This document shows, piece after piece, positions 1 through 7,716 of a DNA stretch of 18,131 nt. Under the pieces are notes generated by a model. That model did not search any database. It was not told the origin of the DNA and saw nothing but the letters and a program-made list of their open reading frames with translations. Numbering within the stretch: the stretch's first letter is position 1; each line of letters begins with the position of its first letter. Location: contig JADGGF010000030.1 in the NCBI GenBank assembly GCA_019690055.1, forward strand, positions 1 through 18,131, in the 5' to 3' direction. Position numbers and translations under genes: made by a program. This DNA is from Micromonosporaceae bacterium. GTDB taxonomy: Bacteria; Actinomycetota; Actinomycetes; Mycobacteriales; Micromonosporaceae.

Positions 1-14
1 CGAGCGATCCAGGC

Positions 15-48
15 GGGGCGCGGGGGCGGGGGGCCCACGGCGGGGGGG
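15..48 (+). other. G-rich stretch with four G-runs
   Basis: Four runs of four to seven G lie at 15-18, 22-26, 28-33 and 42-48, with loops of 3, 1 and 8 nt. This fits the spacing of a possible G-quadruplex on the plus strand. The stretch can also fold as a GGCCC/GGGCC hairpin, so it may instead be the terminator of a gene lying left of the window. No coding region is supported in 1-137. Confidence 0.3.
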
Positions 49-137
49 CCGGCGCCCGCGCATGACTCGCAGATTCCGCTCCGGCCAGCTGCGCGGAATT
101 GGCCGGGCCACGGTGCGATCACCGGGCAGGCACCCTG

Positions 138-1454
138 ATGAACCCGATCGAGACGTTCACCGTGGGGATCGCGCCGATGCACGTGCCGGCGCTGGTCGCC
201 GCGATGCTGCTGCCCGTGCTGGTCCTGGTCGTGCGGCGGTTGCGCCTGCCCGTGCTCCCGGACGCGGCCGGGGCCGCGCCGACCGTACGGCCGGCCGAAC
301 GGTCCATTGTGAATGGACAGCCGGACCTCGTCCGGCGATGGGTGGCGTGGCTGCTGGGGATCGCGGCCGCCGTGCACCTGGCGCTCCCGCTCGGCCACTA
401 CGACGGCGTCCTGCTGACGCTGGCCTATCTGGGCAGCGGGGCGGCGTACGCGTGGCTCGCGCTGCGGGCCTACGAGGGGCGCCGCTACCGGCTCGGCGCC
501 AGCCTGCTGGTCGTCGCCACGCTCATCGCCTACCTGGTCGTCTCCGCCACGGGCGGGGAGGAGCCGGACCAGGTCGGCATCGCCACCGCCCTGGTGGAAC
601 TGCTCGCGCTCGGACTCTGCCTCGCCCCGGACCCGCAGGCGCCGCGGCGTCGGCTCGCCCGGTTCGCGGCATCGGCCACGATGGTATTCGTGACGCTCGT
701 TGTCGGCGTCGCCGTCTGGGCCGGCACGATCGCCGCGCACGCGGCCACCGACACCGACGTCAGCGCCGACCCCGCTCAGGTGGGCACCGCGCTCGCCCAC
801 AGCGACGACCATGAGCACGCCCACGACCACGCGGCCCGAGCGCAGGCCGGCATCATCATGCGGCCGCAGGCCGACCACCATGCGACGCCGGAGCAGGTGG
901 AGGCCGCGCGCGCCCTGGCCGAGGCGACGGCGGCGGCGATGACCCGCTACACCCGGCTGGAGGACGCGATCGCGGCGGGGTTCGTGCTCCCGGCCAACGC
1001 CTCTGGCATGGATGTGCATATGGAGAATCCTGCGTTCAAACGGGACGGTCGGGTGCTCGACCCGGAGCGGCCGGAGACGCTTGTGTACGCGATCGAGGGC
1101 GGCCGGGCGACCCTGCTCGGCGTGGTCTACGTCATGGAGGTGGCCGGGGTGCCGGCGCCGCAGCCGGGCGGGCCGATCACGCGGTGGCACGCGCACAACT
1201 TGTGTCTCACGGCGCTGCCGCCCGGATTCGGGGTCGTGTCGCCGTTCGGGAGCTGTCCGGCGCTGTCGGTGAACCTCACGACACCGGAGATGATGCATGT
1301 CTGGATCGTGGACAACCCGAGCGGCCCGTTCGCGGAAGGGCTGGACGCGGAGTGGGTGCGCGCCTACCACGCCGAGCACGGCCTGCCCATCGGGCCTGAA
1401 CGTGCGGCGCGACACAGTGGTCGACAGCCGGAGAGCGGTCCGTACGGTCGGTAG
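138..1454 (+). CDS. Six-TM membrane protein with His-rich loop and unassigned C-terminal domain
   Basis: 438 aa. I chose ATG 138 because GGGCAGG lies just upstream; a TTG at 99 would add 13 residues. Hydrophobic segments at about 14-33, 68-85, 90-109, 119-137, 146-163 and 178-198 predict six membrane helices. Residues 221-248 are His/Asp-rich (HSDDHEHAHDHA and a later DHH), which suggests metal binding. Residues 250-438 form a soluble domain, probably outside the membrane. It has a conserved-looking core: MDVHMENPAF, a PETLVYAIEGG stretch, WHAHNLC at 350-356, a second Cys at 373 and MHVW at 386-389. From memory, secreted actinobacterial proteins of unknown function share a similar NPA...PE.LVY...GV.Y...H.H pattern. 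The function is unknown; metal sensing or binding is inference only. The stop codon lies inside the guaA promoter hexamer. Confidence 0.8.
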   Translation: MNPIETFTVGIAPMHVPALVAAMLLPVLVLVVRRLRLPVLPDAAGAAPTVRPAERSIVNGQPDLVRRWVAWLLGIAAAVHLALPLGHYDGVLLTLAYLGSGAAYAWLALRAYEGRRYRLGASLLVVATLIAYLVVSATGGEEPDQVGIATALVELLALGLCLAPDPQAPRRRLARFAASATMVFVTLVVGVAVWAGTIAAHAATDTDVSADPAQVGTALAHSDDHEHAHDHAARAQAGIIMRPQADHHATPEQVEAARALAEATAAAMTRYTRLEDAIAAGFVLPANASGMDVHMENPAFKRDGRVLDPERPETLVYAIEGGRATLLGVVYVMEVAGVPAPQPGGPITRWHAHNLCLTALPPGFGVVSPFGSCPALSVNLTTPEMMHVWIVDNPSGPFAEGLDAEWVRAYHAEHGLPIGPERAARHSGRQPESGPYGR

Positions 1455-1457
1455 CAT
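1452..1457 (+). promoter_or_regulatory. Candidate leaderless -10 element of guaA
   Basis: TAGCAT matches the actinobacterial -10 pattern TANNNT and sits exactly 6 nt before the guaA ATG at 1464. Transcription would then start at or next to the A of the ATG. No Shine-Dalgarno sequence is visible, and no good -35 hexamer at normal spacing. The TAG stop of the upstream membrane protein forms the first half of the hexamer. Confidence 0.5.
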
Positions 1458-1463
1458 CGCCGC

Positions 1464-3014
1464 ATGACCCCAACCCTGCGGCCGGTGCTCGTCGTCGATT
1501 TCGGTGCGCAGTACGCGCAGTTGATCGCGCGCCGGGTGCGGGAGGCGCGGATCTACTCCGAGATCGTGCCCCACTCGATGCCGGTGGGGCAGATGCTGGC
1601 CCGCGACCCGGCCGCCGTGATCCTCTCCGGTGGGCCGTCGAGCGTGTACGAGCCCGGCGCCCCGCAGGTCGACCCCGCGCTCTTCGCGGCGGGAGTGCCC
1701 GTCTTCGGCATCTGCTACGGCTTCCAGGCCATGGCGCAGGCGCTCGGCGGTGGGGTGGCCAGCACCGGGCAGCGGGAGTTCGGTCCCACCCCGTTGCAGG
1801 TCACCGGCGGTGAATTGCTGCGGGGCCTGCCCGCGGACCAGACGGTGTGGATGAGCCACGGCGACGCGGTCACGGTCGCGCCGCCCGGCTTCACCGTGAC
1901 CGCCAGCACCCCGCGGGCGCCGGTGGCGGCGTTCGAGGATCTCGCCCAGCGCCGGGCGGGCGTGCAGTTCCACCCCGAGGTGGTGCACACGCCGCACGGT
2001 CAGCGAATCCTGGAGCGCTTCCTGTACGAGATCGCGGGCATCGAGCCGACGTGGACGCCCGCCAACATCATCGAGGAGCAGGTCGCACGTATCCGCGAGA
2101 CCGTGGGCGACGCCCGGGTCATCTGTGGCTTGAGCGGCGGGGTGGACTCGGCCGTCGCCGCGGCGCTGGTGCACAAGGCCGTCGGGGATCAGCTCACCTG
2201 CGTCTTCGTCGACCATGGCCTGCTGCGCGCCGGCGAGGCGGAGCAGGTTGAGAAGGACTTCGTGGCCGCGACCGGCGTACGGCTGCACGTGGTGGACGCC
2301 TCCGAGCGGTTCCTGGCCGCGCTGGCCGGGGTCACCGACCCGGAGCAGAAGCGGAAGATCATCGGCCGGGAGTTCATCCGGGTCTTCGAGGCAGCCGCCC
2401 GAGAGATCGACAGTGAGAAGCATGTCGAGTTTCTGGTGCAGGGCACGCTCTACCCGGACGTGGTGGAGTCGGGCGGGGGGAGCGGAACCGCCAACATCAA
2501 GTCCCACCACAACGTCGGTGGCCTGCCGCCGGACTTGGCCTTCACGCTGATCGAGCCGCTGCGGACCCTGTTCAAGGACGAGGTGCGCGCGCTCGGGGTC
2601 GAGTTGGGGCTGCCCGAAGAGATCGTGTGGCGGCATCCGTTCCCCGGTCCGGGCCTGGCCATCCGTATCATCGGCGAGGTCACCCGGGATCGCCTGGAGG
2701 TGCTCCGCGCGGCCGACAAGATCGCGCGGGACGAGCTCGCCACCTCCGGCCATGCCCGCGGCGTGTGGCAGTTCCCGGTGGTGCTGCTCGCCGACGTCCG
2801 CAGCGTCGGCGTGCAGGGCGACGGCCGCACCTACGGGCACCCCGTGGTGCTGCGCCCCGTCGCGAGCGAGGACGCGATGACCGCCGACTGGGCGCGCCTG
2901 CCGCACGACCTCATCGCCCGCATCTCCACCCGGATCACCAACGAGGTGCCCGAGATCAACCGGGTGGTCCTCGACGTCACCAGCAAACCCCCGGGGACGA
3001 TCGAGTGGGAGTAA
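1464..3014 (+). CDS. guaA: GMP synthase (glutamine-hydrolysing)
   Basis: 516 aa, full length for the family. It aminates XMP to GMP using glutamine and ATP in purine synthesis in the cytoplasm. The N-terminal class I glutamine amidotransferase domain (about 7-195) has the nucleophile Cys84 in FGICYGFQ and the catalytic pair His170/Glu172 in QFHPEV. The ATP pyrophosphatase domain follows, with the P-loop SGGVDS at 224-229. The C-terminal dimerisation domain contains HPFPGPGLAIRI and ends in KPPGTIEWE, the usual GuaA terminus. All expected catalytic residues are present. The start codon is set by the protein start and by the TAGCAT hexamer 6 nt upstream. It follows the membrane protein by 9 nt on the same strand, but its own promoter candidate suggests separate expression. 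Confidence 0.98.
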   Translation: MTPTLRPVLVVDFGAQYAQLIARRVREARIYSEIVPHSMPVGQMLARDPAAVILSGGPSSVYEPGAPQVDPALFAAGVPVFGICYGFQAMAQALGGGVASTGQREFGPTPLQVTGGELLRGLPADQTVWMSHGDAVTVAPPGFTVTASTPRAPVAAFEDLAQRRAGVQFHPEVVHTPHGQRILERFLYEIAGIEPTWTPANIIEEQVARIRETVGDARVICGLSGGVDSAVAAALVHKAVGDQLTCVFVDHGLLRAGEAEQVEKDFVAATGVRLHVVDASERFLAALAGVTDPEQKRKIIGREFIRVFEAAAREIDSEKHVEFLVQGTLYPDVVESGGGSGTANIKSHHNVGGLPPDLAFTLIEPLRTLFKDEVRALGVELGLPEEIVWRHPFPGPGLAIRIIGEVTRDRLEVLRAADKIARDELATSGHARGVWQFPVVLLADVRSVGVQGDGRTYGHPVVLRPVASEDAMTADWARLPHDLIARISTRITNEVPEINRVVLDVTSKPPGTIEWE

Positions 3015-3034
3015 ACGGTCGAGCGAGTGACCGT
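3015..3034 (+). terminator. Weak hairpin after guaA
   Basis: ACGGTC at 3015-3020 and GACCGT at 3029-3034 form a 6-bp inverted repeat with an 8-nt loop directly after the guaA stop. There is no T-tract. It may help end transcription but is weak. The rest of the 169-nt gap to the Nudix gene holds a GTTCTG/CAGAAC inverted repeat (3053-3058 and 3074-3079) and the ACTGTC copies described separately. Confidence 0.25.
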
Positions 3035-3136
3035 ACGTAATCTGCGCATCGCGTTCTGTCGGTCCTGCTGAGGCAGAACATCGAGCAGTATCAGCGGGTA
3101 GCGGTCGGTCGGCTCGGGGCTGAGTGTCCTGCATCT

Positions 3137-3182
3137 GACAGTGCCCGGCCGCTACTGTCGGATTCGCGGCAGACTGACTGTC
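3137..3182 (+). promoter_or_regulatory. Cluster of ACTGTC half-sites before the Nudix gene
   Basis: GACAGT at 3137-3142 and ACTGTC at 3154-3159 form a perfect inverted repeat with an 11-nt spacer. A third copy, ACTGTC, lies at 3177-3182, just before the GTG start at 3184. The middle copy overlaps TACTGT (3153-3158), a possible -10. The arrangement resembles an operator over a promoter, but no regulator is known. Confidence 0.3.
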
Positions 3183-3183
3183 C

Positions 3184-4245
3184 GTGACCACGCTGCCGCA
3201 GTCCGCGCAATCCGCGCGCTCGTCTCGATTGAATCGATCACATCGGACTTCTCGGGCGAATTCCGCGCAGCCTCCGCGCGCGTCCCTCCAGCCGATCCGG
3301 CGGATCGCCGCCTACGGGATCTGCACCGACGAGGAGGGCCGCGTCCTGCTTGTCCGGGCGTCGCGGCGGTCGAGCACTCCGCTGCGGTGGTCACTGCCAG
3401 GGGGCGCGGTCGACCACGGCGAGGCGCCAACCGACACCGTCGTCCGCGAGACGGCCGCCGAGACCGGCCTGTCCGTCTCGGTCGTGCGCCTGGTCGACGT
3501 GCTGGCCGACCTGCGGGCGGTCGCGAGCCGTGGCCTGAGCATCCACACCGACCGCCTCATCTACGAGGTCCGGGTGCGGGGCGGGGCGCTGCGGGACCGC
3601 ATCGGCCAGCCCACCGACCTCGCCCGGTTCGTGACCCGGGAGGAGGCCGCGCGCCTGCCGCTGCGCGCGTTCACCGCCACCGCGCTCGGGTTACCGGCCC
3701 CCGCTGAGCGCCTGCCGGACGACACGGGCAGCCTGCCGTCCTTCCACCTGGTGCCGGGCCCGGACGGGTTGCCGCGGGCCCAGCGCTTCGCCGCCTACGC
3801 CGTGGCCACCGACCCACGCGGGCGCCTGCTGTTGACCCGGATCGCCGATGGGTACCCCGGGGCGGGCCTCTGGCACCTGCCCGGCGGCGGCACCGATTAC
3901 GGGGAACAGCCCGGGGCGGCGCTGATCCGGGAGCTGGCCGAGGAGACGGGACAGCGCGGCCGTCTGCTTCACCTGCTCGGCGTGGGGAGCCACCGCGATC
4001 CGGCCTCGCTGGGCCCCGAGGGGTACCCGATCGACTGGCACGGGGTCCGGGCGTTCTACCGGGTCATGGTCGACCGGCCCACCCGACCGCGGGTTCAGGA
4101 CGTGGGTGGCTCGACCTCGGAGGCCCGCTGGTTCTCCATGTCGCAGGTTGCCCGCCTGCCGCTCACCGAGGTCACCCGGGACGCCCTGGCTGAGCTGAAC
4201 GCGCAGTCCCGGAATGCGCAGTCACGGTCGTACTCGCGGGGATGA
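3184..4245 (+). CDS. Protein with two tandem Nudix hydrolase domains
   Basis: 353 aa. Nudix proteins hydrolyse nucleoside diphosphates linked to another group; the substrate here cannot be told. Domain 1 covers about 38-170. Its Nudix box runs from G74 and E80 to R88-E89-T-A-A92-E93-T-G95, so Ala replaces the first Glu of the canonical EE pair. Domain 2 covers about 200-335. Its box is canonical (G235, E241, R249-E250-L-A-E253-E254-T-G256), so it is probably the active one. Residues 1-37 are Ser/Arg-rich and may not be translated, so the GTG start at 3184 is uncertain; TTG at 3229 is an alternative. The tail repeats NAQSR. The gene is monocistronic in appearance, with a palindromic terminator behind it. 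Confidence 0.87.
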   Translation: MTTLPQSAQSARSSRLNRSHRTSRANSAQPPRASLQPIRRIAAYGICTDEEGRVLLVRASRRSSTPLRWSLPGGAVDHGEAPTDTVVRETAAETGLSVSVVRLVDVLADLRAVASRGLSIHTDRLIYEVRVRGGALRDRIGQPTDLARFVTREEAARLPLRAFTATALGLPAPAERLPDDTGSLPSFHLVPGPDGLPRAQRFAAYAVATDPRGRLLLTRIADGYPGAGLWHLPGGGTDYGEQPGAALIRELAEETGQRGRLLHLLGVGSHRDPASLGPEGYPIDWHGVRAFYRVMVDRPTRPRVQDVGGSTSEARWFSMSQVARLPLTEVTRDALAELNAQSRNAQSRSYSRG

Positions 4246-4249
4246 TGAC

Positions 4250-4265
4250 GGCGGCCCGGGCCGCC
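4250..4265 (+). terminator. 16-bp GC palindrome after the Nudix gene
   Basis: GGCGGCCCGGGCCGCC is a perfect 16-bp palindrome starting 5 nt after the Nudix stop codon. As RNA it forms a GC hairpin with a 4-nt loop, typical of actinobacterial terminators without a T-tract. A second hairpin, GCTACG-GAG-CGTAGC, follows at 4281-4295. The rest of the 242-nt gap before pssA holds an AT-rich inverted repeat, CCGAAA-A-TTTCGG, at 4336-4348 and no supported gene. Confidence 0.5.
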
Positions 4266-4475
4266 CTCGATCGCCGAGGTGCTACGGAGCGTAGCGGGCG
4301 AGGACGTCACGTCTGTCCGTTGTGCTGGTGAATGTCCGAAAATTTCGGCGGTCCGGGGCATCGCCAACCGGCCTCACGTATGCCATTGTGTAGGCGCTCC
4401 GGCGGCTTTCTCAGCGTCCGTTCAGCAAACGTCGCCGGGACGCTACCTGGGCGTAACCCCAGGGCACCGACTGTC

Positions 4476-4481
4476 AGGAGG
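4476..4481 (+). promoter_or_regulatory. Ribosome binding site that fixes the pssA start
   Basis: AGGAGG at 4476-4481 is followed by 6 nt and GTG at 4488. This perfect Shine-Dalgarno sequence favours the GTG over the in-frame ATG at 4332, which would add 52 residues of arginine- and proline-rich sequence. Confidence 0.75.
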
Positions 4482-4487
4482 TCGAGC

Positions 4488-5549
4488 GTGGCGAGAGTCT
4501 GGCGCCGGCGCCGGAGTCCCGATACCCCCCGCCCCGCCGGGCGTCGCTGGTGGCGCCTGCGCCGGAGTGGCTCCCGAGCGACGCAGCTCATCGCGCAGGT
4601 TGGCTTGCGGCGACCGCAGCAGCGGACGGGCGACGCCGGGGTGTTGGTGACGCCGGGGAGCCTGACGGCCAGCCCGCCCCGGGTGGCCGCCGCGCCGGCC
4701 CTGCCGCCCGCGACGCGCACCGAGCCCCCCGCCACGCGCAGCGACGCCGCGGTCCCGTGGGCGCCGGCGCCTCGCTCGGAGCCGGCCGTGCGTGCGGATG
4801 GGCGGGTGCGTACGGACGGCCACGTGCCTCTCCTGCCTGGCGAGCCCACCCTCGCGCGGCGGATCAGGTTCGTGGTCGTCAATGGCTGCACAGTGGGCAG
4901 CCTGGTCATGGGCATGGTCGCGATCTTTCTCGCGATGTCCGGTGACCCGGCCAACCTGCGCCTGGCCGCGGTCGCGCTGCTCGCCTGCGTGGTCTTCGAC
5001 GGGTGTGACGGCGGGCTGGCCCGGCGGTTCGGCGTCGCGAGCCCATTCGGTCTGCAGCTCGACTCGCTGGCCGACCTGAGTTCGTTCGGGGTCGCCACCG
5101 GCATCGTGACCTACCAGTGGCTGGTCACGCTGGAGGCGCCCCGGTCGCTCGCGGCGCTGGTGTGCGTGCTGATCGCGGTCTGCGCCGCGCTCCGGCTCGC
5201 CCGGTTCAACGTCTCGCCGAAGAACGGCGACCACTTCTGCGGTGTGCCGACCACCATGGTCGCCGCGGTGCTGGCCCTGAACATCCTGCTCGGGCCGGAC
5301 TCCGTGCCGGCGATGGCCCAGGTGGCGTTCGCCGGGGTCTATGCGCTGGCCATGGTGACGCCGTTCCCGTACGTCAAGCTGGCCCGGGTCCTGCGGCTGC
5401 CGCTGTGGCTGTGGGTCGTGCCCGCCATCTGCGCGATGGTCAGCGTGCCCGGCACGTTCGTCGCCGTGGTCGGCGCGTACCTGGTCAGCGGTCCGATCCT
5501 GTGGCTGCTGCAGCGCCGCGATCACGGTCCGCGCCCCGCCCTCGCCTGA
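4488..5549 (+). CDS. pssA: CDP-diacylglycerol-serine O-phosphatidyltransferase
   Basis: 353 aa from GTG 4488. It joins CDP-diacylglycerol and L-serine to give phosphatidylserine at the membrane, the first committed step to phosphatidylethanolamine. The CDP-alcohol phosphatidyltransferase signature is complete: D171, D174, G175, A178-R179, G188, D192 and D196. The downstream RFNV...FCGVP stretch (about 239-254) is characteristic of PssA rather than PgsA. About six to eight hydrophobic helices lie between 125 and 341. The first 120 residues are an unusually long Arg/Pro/Ala-rich tail, probably disordered and cytoplasmic; two Trp-Arg clusters there could touch the membrane. The next enzyme of the pathway, Psd, is encoded 4 kb downstream on the same strand, beyond an envelope-stress module. 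Confidence 0.93.
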   Translation: MARVWRRRRSPDTPRPAGRRWWRLRRSGSRATQLIAQVGLRRPQQRTGDAGVLVTPGSLTASPPRVAAAPALPPATRTEPPATRSDAAVPWAPAPRSEPAVRADGRVRTDGHVPLLPGEPTLARRIRFVVVNGCTVGSLVMGMVAIFLAMSGDPANLRLAAVALLACVVFDGCDGGLARRFGVASPFGLQLDSLADLSSFGVATGIVTYQWLVTLEAPRSLAALVCVLIAVCAALRLARFNVSPKNGDHFCGVPTTMVAAVLALNILLGPDSVPAMAQVAFAGVYALAMVTPFPYVKLARVLRLPLWLWVVPAICAMVSVPGTFVAVVGAYLVSGPILWLLQRRDHGPRPALA

Positions 5550-5598
5550 GCGCCGGGGCCTGCCCGACGGGATGGAGTGAGCCTGGGCCGGCGGGCCG

Positions 5599-6246
5599 CT
5601 AGACGAGACGCCGATGGGCGGCCCAGCGCGACAGTTCGTAGCGGTTGGAGACCTGCAGCTTGCGGAGCACGTTCGACACGTGGGTCTCCACCGTCTTGAT
5701 GGAAATAAAGAGTTCCTTCGCAATCTCCTTGTACGCGTACCCGCGGGCGAGCAGGCGCAGCACCTCGCGTTCGCGGTTGGTGAGCTGGTCCAACTCGGGG
5801 TCGGCCACCGGCGTGTCGGGCCGGGCGAACGCGTCCAGCACGAACCCGGCCAGGCGTGGGCTGAACACGGCGTCGCCCTCGGCCACCCGGCGTACGGCGT
5901 CGGCCAACTGCTCGGAGGAGATGGTCTTCGTCACGTAGCCGCGCGCCCCCGCCCGGATCAGGCCGATGACGTCATCGACCGCGTCCGACACCGATAGCGC
6001 GAGGAACCGTATCTCCGGGTGGGTCTTGCGGATGGCCTCGATCACGGCCCGGCCCCCGCCGTCGGGCATGTGGACGTCGAGCAGCACGACGTCCGGCCGC
6101 AGCGAGCTGATGCCGCTGATCGCCTCGGCGACGGTGCCCGCCTCCCCGACCACGTCGACGTGAGTTCCGAGCTCGGCCCGTACCCCGGCCCGGAACATCG
6201 CGTGGTCGTCCACCAGGAACACCCGCAGCGGTCGCTCCTGCGTCAT
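5599..6246 (-). CDS. NarL/LuxR-type response regulator (LiaR-like)
   Basis: 215 aa. The receiver domain (about 7-122) has the acidic pair D13-D14, phospho-acceptor D57 in LLDVHMP, a Ser at the conserved switch position in ALSVSD, and K107 in GYVTK. The C-terminal LuxR-type helix-turn-helix (about 150-212) is typical, with LTNREREVLRLLARG, KEIAKELFIS and KTVETHVSNVLRKL. Its ATG overlaps the last 4 nt of the kinase gene (ATGA), so the two are translationally coupled and form one two-component system. The pairing with a PspC-bearing kinase and a divergent LiaF-like gene points to control of envelope stress genes. pssA converges on it from the left with a 49-nt gap. Confidence 0.95.
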   Translation of the reverse strand: MTQERPLRVFLVDDHAMFRAGVRAELGTHVDVVGEAGTVAEAISGISSLRPDVVLLDVHMPDGGGRAVIEAIRKTHPEIRFLALSVSDAVDDVIGLIRAGARGYVTKTISSEQLADAVRRVAEGDAVFSPRLAGFVLDAFARPDTPVADPELDQLTNREREVLRLLARGYAYKEIAKELFISIKTVETHVSNVLRKLQVSNRYELSRWAAHRRLV

Positions 6247-7592
6247 GAGAGATCACTCCTTCCCGTCGCGGCGACCGCGCCCCGGCGGATGGACAGCTCG
6301 ACCTCGGTCCCTTCGCCCGGGGCCGACCGCAGCCGGGCCGTGCCGTCGTGCCGCTGCATCCGCCCGATGATCGACCCGCGGATGCCGTGCCGATCGTCGT
6401 CCACAGTAGACATATCGAAGCCGACCCCACGGTCGCGCACGAAGACCGTCAGTCGATCATCCTCCACCTCGGCGTAGAGCGAGACCGTGCTCACCTTGGC
6501 GTGGCGGGCCGCGTTGACCAGGGCCTCCCGGGTCGCGGCGACCAGGGCGGCCACCCGCTCGTCGTGCTCGGCGTCACCGACCACGACGGTCTCCACCGTG
6601 ATGCCGTACGCGTCCTCCACCTCGCCGGCCACCTGCTCCAGGGCGGCGGCGAACCGCTCGTTCGGGGATGCCGCCGGCCGGTACAGCCAGCTCCGCAGGC
6701 TGCGCTCCTGCCCGCGGGCCAGCCGCAGCACACTGCTCGGGTCGTTGGCGTGGCGCTGGATCAGGGCGAGCGTGTGCAGGACCTGGTCGTGCACGATCGC
6801 GGCGACTTCGGCCCGTTCCTGTTCCCGGATGCGCGCGATCCGCTCCTCGCGCAGCTGACCCACCATCCGCCACAGCACGGGAGCCAGAGCCAGCACGAGG
6901 CCGGCGAGGGCGAGCCCGGCGAAGAGCAGGCCGAGCAGCGTGGCCGCCACGCTCTGGTCCGGCGGGGCGAAGATCCCCAGGATGCCGATGATGCCGACGA
7001 CCATGAGCAGGCCGCCGCCGATGACCCGGAGGAGGAACCGCCGCCGGTCCGGGGCCGGCTCGACGTCCGCCCGGGTCGCCGGGCGGGCCGGGGCCACCGC
7101 CGCCTCCGGTTGGGCCCACTCGTCCCCGGTCGGCGCCTGGGCCGCGTCCGCGTCCGAGGTCCGCCCGAGGCGGCGGCGCTGCGGATCGGCCTGGTGCCAG
7201 ATGATGCCCGCGCCCAAGGCGACCACGGCCGCCAGGGCCACCACCACGGGGTCGAACGGGAAACCACCCAGCGCCCCTTGCGCGTCGGTGGCGAGGATCA
7301 CCAGGCCGAGCGCGAGCGCGGCGTACGCCACCCGCTGGAGGGCGAGCCGCCGACGCGCCACCCGGCGGGGCGCGTCCGGGCGTACGGGCACCACCGCCCA
7401 GAGGGCGACGTAGAGCAGGCCGCCGAATCCGTTCACCGCGAGCAGGGCCACCAAGACGAGCCGCACGATCGTGACCGGCGCGCGCAGGTGCTCGGCGAGC
7501 CCAGCGGCGACGCCCGCGACGATGCGGTCGTCGGGGTCGCGGTAGAGCCGCCGATAGTGCGGTTGAGCCGAGGTCACGCAGCCGATGGTCAC
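6243..7592 (-). CDS. Sensor histidine kinase with N-terminal PspC domain
   Basis: 449 aa from GTG 7592; GTG 7577 is a second possible start. The PspC domain (about 14-70) contains DRIVAGVAAGLAEHL and a membrane helix. Further helices lie at about 87-102, 115-132, 187-209 and 215-240, split by a 50-residue cytoplasmic-type linker. The dimerisation and phosphotransfer helix has His268 in IVHDQVLHT, matching the HisKA_3 type that partners NarL-family regulators. The ATPase domain has N360 in EALVNAARHA and RDRGVGFD at 386-393, with GEGTEVEL near the end. It would phosphorylate the overlapping response regulator. The signal is not visible, but PspC domains act at stressed membranes. It is divergent from the PspC-toastrack gene across 117 nt. 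Confidence 0.95.
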   Translation of the reverse strand: MTIGCVTSAQPHYRRLYRDPDDRIVAGVAAGLAEHLRAPVTIVRLVLVALLAVNGFGGLLYVALWAVVPVRPDAPRRVARRRLALQRVAYAALALGLVILATDAQGALGGFPFDPVVVALAAVVALGAGIIWHQADPQRRRLGRTSDADAAQAPTGDEWAQPEAAVAPARPATRADVEPAPDRRRFLLRVIGGGLLMVVGIIGILGIFAPPDQSVAATLLGLLFAGLALAGLVLALAPVLWRMVGQLREERIARIREQERAEVAAIVHDQVLHTLALIQRHANDPSSVLRLARGQERSLRSWLYRPAASPNERFAAALEQVAGEVEDAYGITVETVVVGDAEHDERVAALVAATREALVNAARHAKVSTVSLYAEVEDDRLTVFVRDRGVGFDMSTVDDDRHGIRGSIIGRMQRHDGTARLRSAPGEGTEVELSIRRGAVAATGRSDLS

Positions 7593-7648
7593 ACGCCCTC
7601 ACACCAGCGACCAGGGGTGTCTCCCCGGAGGCCCACCAGTCGCTTCCC

Positions 7649-7716
7649 AGGGTTAGCTCAGGGTCGGCACCCGATGCGGATAAGGCGGCGGACCGATCAC
7701 GATTCGGTCATGACCG
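7649..7716. promoter_or_regulatory. Control region between the divergent PspC genes
   Basis: The gap 7593-7709 separates the kinase and the PspC-toastrack gene. AGGGT occurs twice in direct orientation at 7649-7653 and 7660-7664, 11 bp apart, about one helical turn. A perfect 12-bp palindrome, CGGTCATGACCG, spans the plus-strand start codon at 7705-7716. CACGAT at 7698-7703 lies 6 nt before that ATG and could be a weak leaderless -10. These are candidate sites for the neighbouring response regulator; none is proven. Confidence 0.3.

Noticed and set aside
3135..3158. CTGACA and TACTGT as a -35/-10 promoter pair for the Nudix gene
   Set aside because: The hexamers are only 12 nt apart, too close for a standard promoter.
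4332..4487. Longer pssA start at ATG 4332
   Set aside because: The AGGAGG at 4476-4481 is ideally placed for GTG 4488, and the extension is low-complexity.
4443..5723. 426-codon minus-strand ORF opposite pssA
   Set aside because: Antisense shadow of pssA, which has a complete catalytic signature on the plus strand.
6348..7709. 454 extra codons open upstream of the PspC-toastrack start
   Set aside because: They lie antisense to the well-supported kinase gene and encode only Arg/His/Gly-rich low-complexity sequence; the true protein begins at ATG 7710.
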